The notes beneath the pieces are model-generated. The model was not told the origin of the DNA, did no database searches, and saw only the letters and a list, made by a program, of their open reading frames with translations. From Salticus scenicus (Eukaryota > Arthropoda > Arachnida > Araneae > Salticidae), in NCBI GenBank assembly GCA_963930645.1, contig OZ005657.1, positions 54,276,653 through 54,340,652 on the forward strand: 64,000 bases of DNA, given 5' to 3'. The position numbers and the translations under genes are program-made. Of this stretch, positions 63,501 through 64,000 are shown in pieces (within the stretch, counting starts at the first letter, position 1; the number at the start of each line of letters is the position of its first letter).

Positions 63501-64000
63501 ATGAACTTTAATACGTACAGTTTATATTATGGTAAATTTCACAAGGCTTCTGTTTCCCATTTTAAACGTAACATAATTATTTTTAATTTTGAATATTCTC
63601 CTTATGAAACTTGGATCCTTATGAGAATGTATCCCCCTGAAACGGTGTCTATCGATTCGGATAAGCCTCTTTTATTGGCATTAAAAGCCTTTTTTAAATC
63701 GGACGTACCGGCTTCCGTTGTTTGTAACCGAAAATATCTGTGGACCATTTGCCTCGGAAACAATCGTTTGGTGTATCCTGTCAATCGAGACACTCAGAGT
63801 AACACTACCTTTCAATTTTATGCAACGCCTTACTATGTTTACAATCCAGAGATTATTTGTCAATATTTGGAGGGTAACATTAGACCGACTTACGACAATG
63901 TTTTCTTTTACAAGAATACAGTGTTGTATTTGGATAATTTAGATTTGCCCTTCCCAGGTGGATGTTATTTCAATAAATGCGAAAAGACACCCTTTTATCG
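63501..64000 (+). CDS. Incomplete gene running off the window
   Basis: Open from ATG 63501 to the last base (166 codons) with no stop. Tyr/Phe/Asn-rich strands (IIIFNFEYSPYETWILMRMY, VVCNRKYLWTICLG) suggest a beta-rich protein, ending at the edge near CYFNKCEKT. No family recognised. The lack of an A/T tract between it and the Bcl-2 gene (50 bp gap) is unusual. Confidence 0.7.
   Translation, partial: MNFNTYSLYYGKFHKASVSHFKRNIIIFNFEYSPYETWILMRMYPPETVSIDSDKPLLLALKAFFKSDVPASVVCNRKYLWTICLGNNRLVYPVNRDTQSNTTFQFYATPYYVYNPEIICQYLEGNIRPTYDNVFFYKNTVLYLDNLDLPFPGGCYFNKCEKTPFY

Overview
This window is a piece of a large double-stranded DNA virus of an invertebrate, related to the nuclear arthropod large DNA viruses (class Naldaviricetes: baculoviruses, nudiviruses, hytrosaviruses, filamentous viruses, with nimaviruses as cousins). 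The case rests on core genes recognisable from motifs and layout. They are two large subunits of the late viral RNA polymerase (lef-9 at 20147-21733 and lef-8 at 56132-58702), two per os infectivity factors (pif-3 at 1775 and pif-2 at 3312-4217), a P33-type sulfhydryl oxidase (42759-43649) and a 38K-like HAD phosphatase (45987-46460). Several probable late genes have a TTAAG/CTAAG motif just before the ATG, as the baculovirus-type polymerase would require. An innexin, BIR/RING IAP and BRO-N genes point to an invertebrate host. The species cannot be named from the sequence, and no close match is assumed.

The most striking feature is punctuation. Nearly every gene or gene pair is bounded by a palindromic tract of about 20-50 A followed by about 20-45 T, with roughly 40 units in 64 kb, always in A-then-T order. 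Many stop codons sit on the edge of a tract. Transcripts from either direction would therefore carry a template-encoded poly(A) stretch followed by a U run. Where two or three tracts occur together, a short related linker (consensus about AAGTRGGTRTGRCTT) separates them.

Layout: 1-4.2 kb IAP, kinase-like gene, pif-3, pif-2. 4.2-14 kb F-box protein, innexin, RING, cysteinyl-tRNA synthetase, RING protein with an HxH domain, an F-box/Bcl-2 fusion and a duplicated DMDGF protein. 14-22 kb YP-repeat protein, large coiled coil, p47 candidate, lef-9. 22-27 kb divergent LLRxC family and two zinc-finger/HxH genes, one broken. 28-31.5 kb further HxH and YP-repeat genes and AlkB. 31.5-33.4 kb a giant inverted repeat with an (AT)n core, a candidate origin, beside an RS/RG-rich protamine-like gene. 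35-43 kb sushi protein and a duplicated block with Bcl-2, F-box, histone H4-like and CxxC genes, one of which probably has an intron. 43-50.7 kb a compact cluster of virion and late genes including P33, 38K and XRN. 50.7-56 kb BRO genes and a tandem repeat field. 56-59 kb lef-8. 59-64 kb a DNA polymerase exonuclease fragment, small family genes, Bcl-2 and an incomplete gene.

Functionally, a conserved transcription/entry/assembly core is interleaved with AT-rich, expanding and decaying gene families. These look aimed at apoptosis and ubiquitin control (IAP, Bcl-2, F-box, RING), chromatin (H4-like), RNA turnover (XRN), translation (CysRS), cell coupling (innexin) and genome repair (AlkB).
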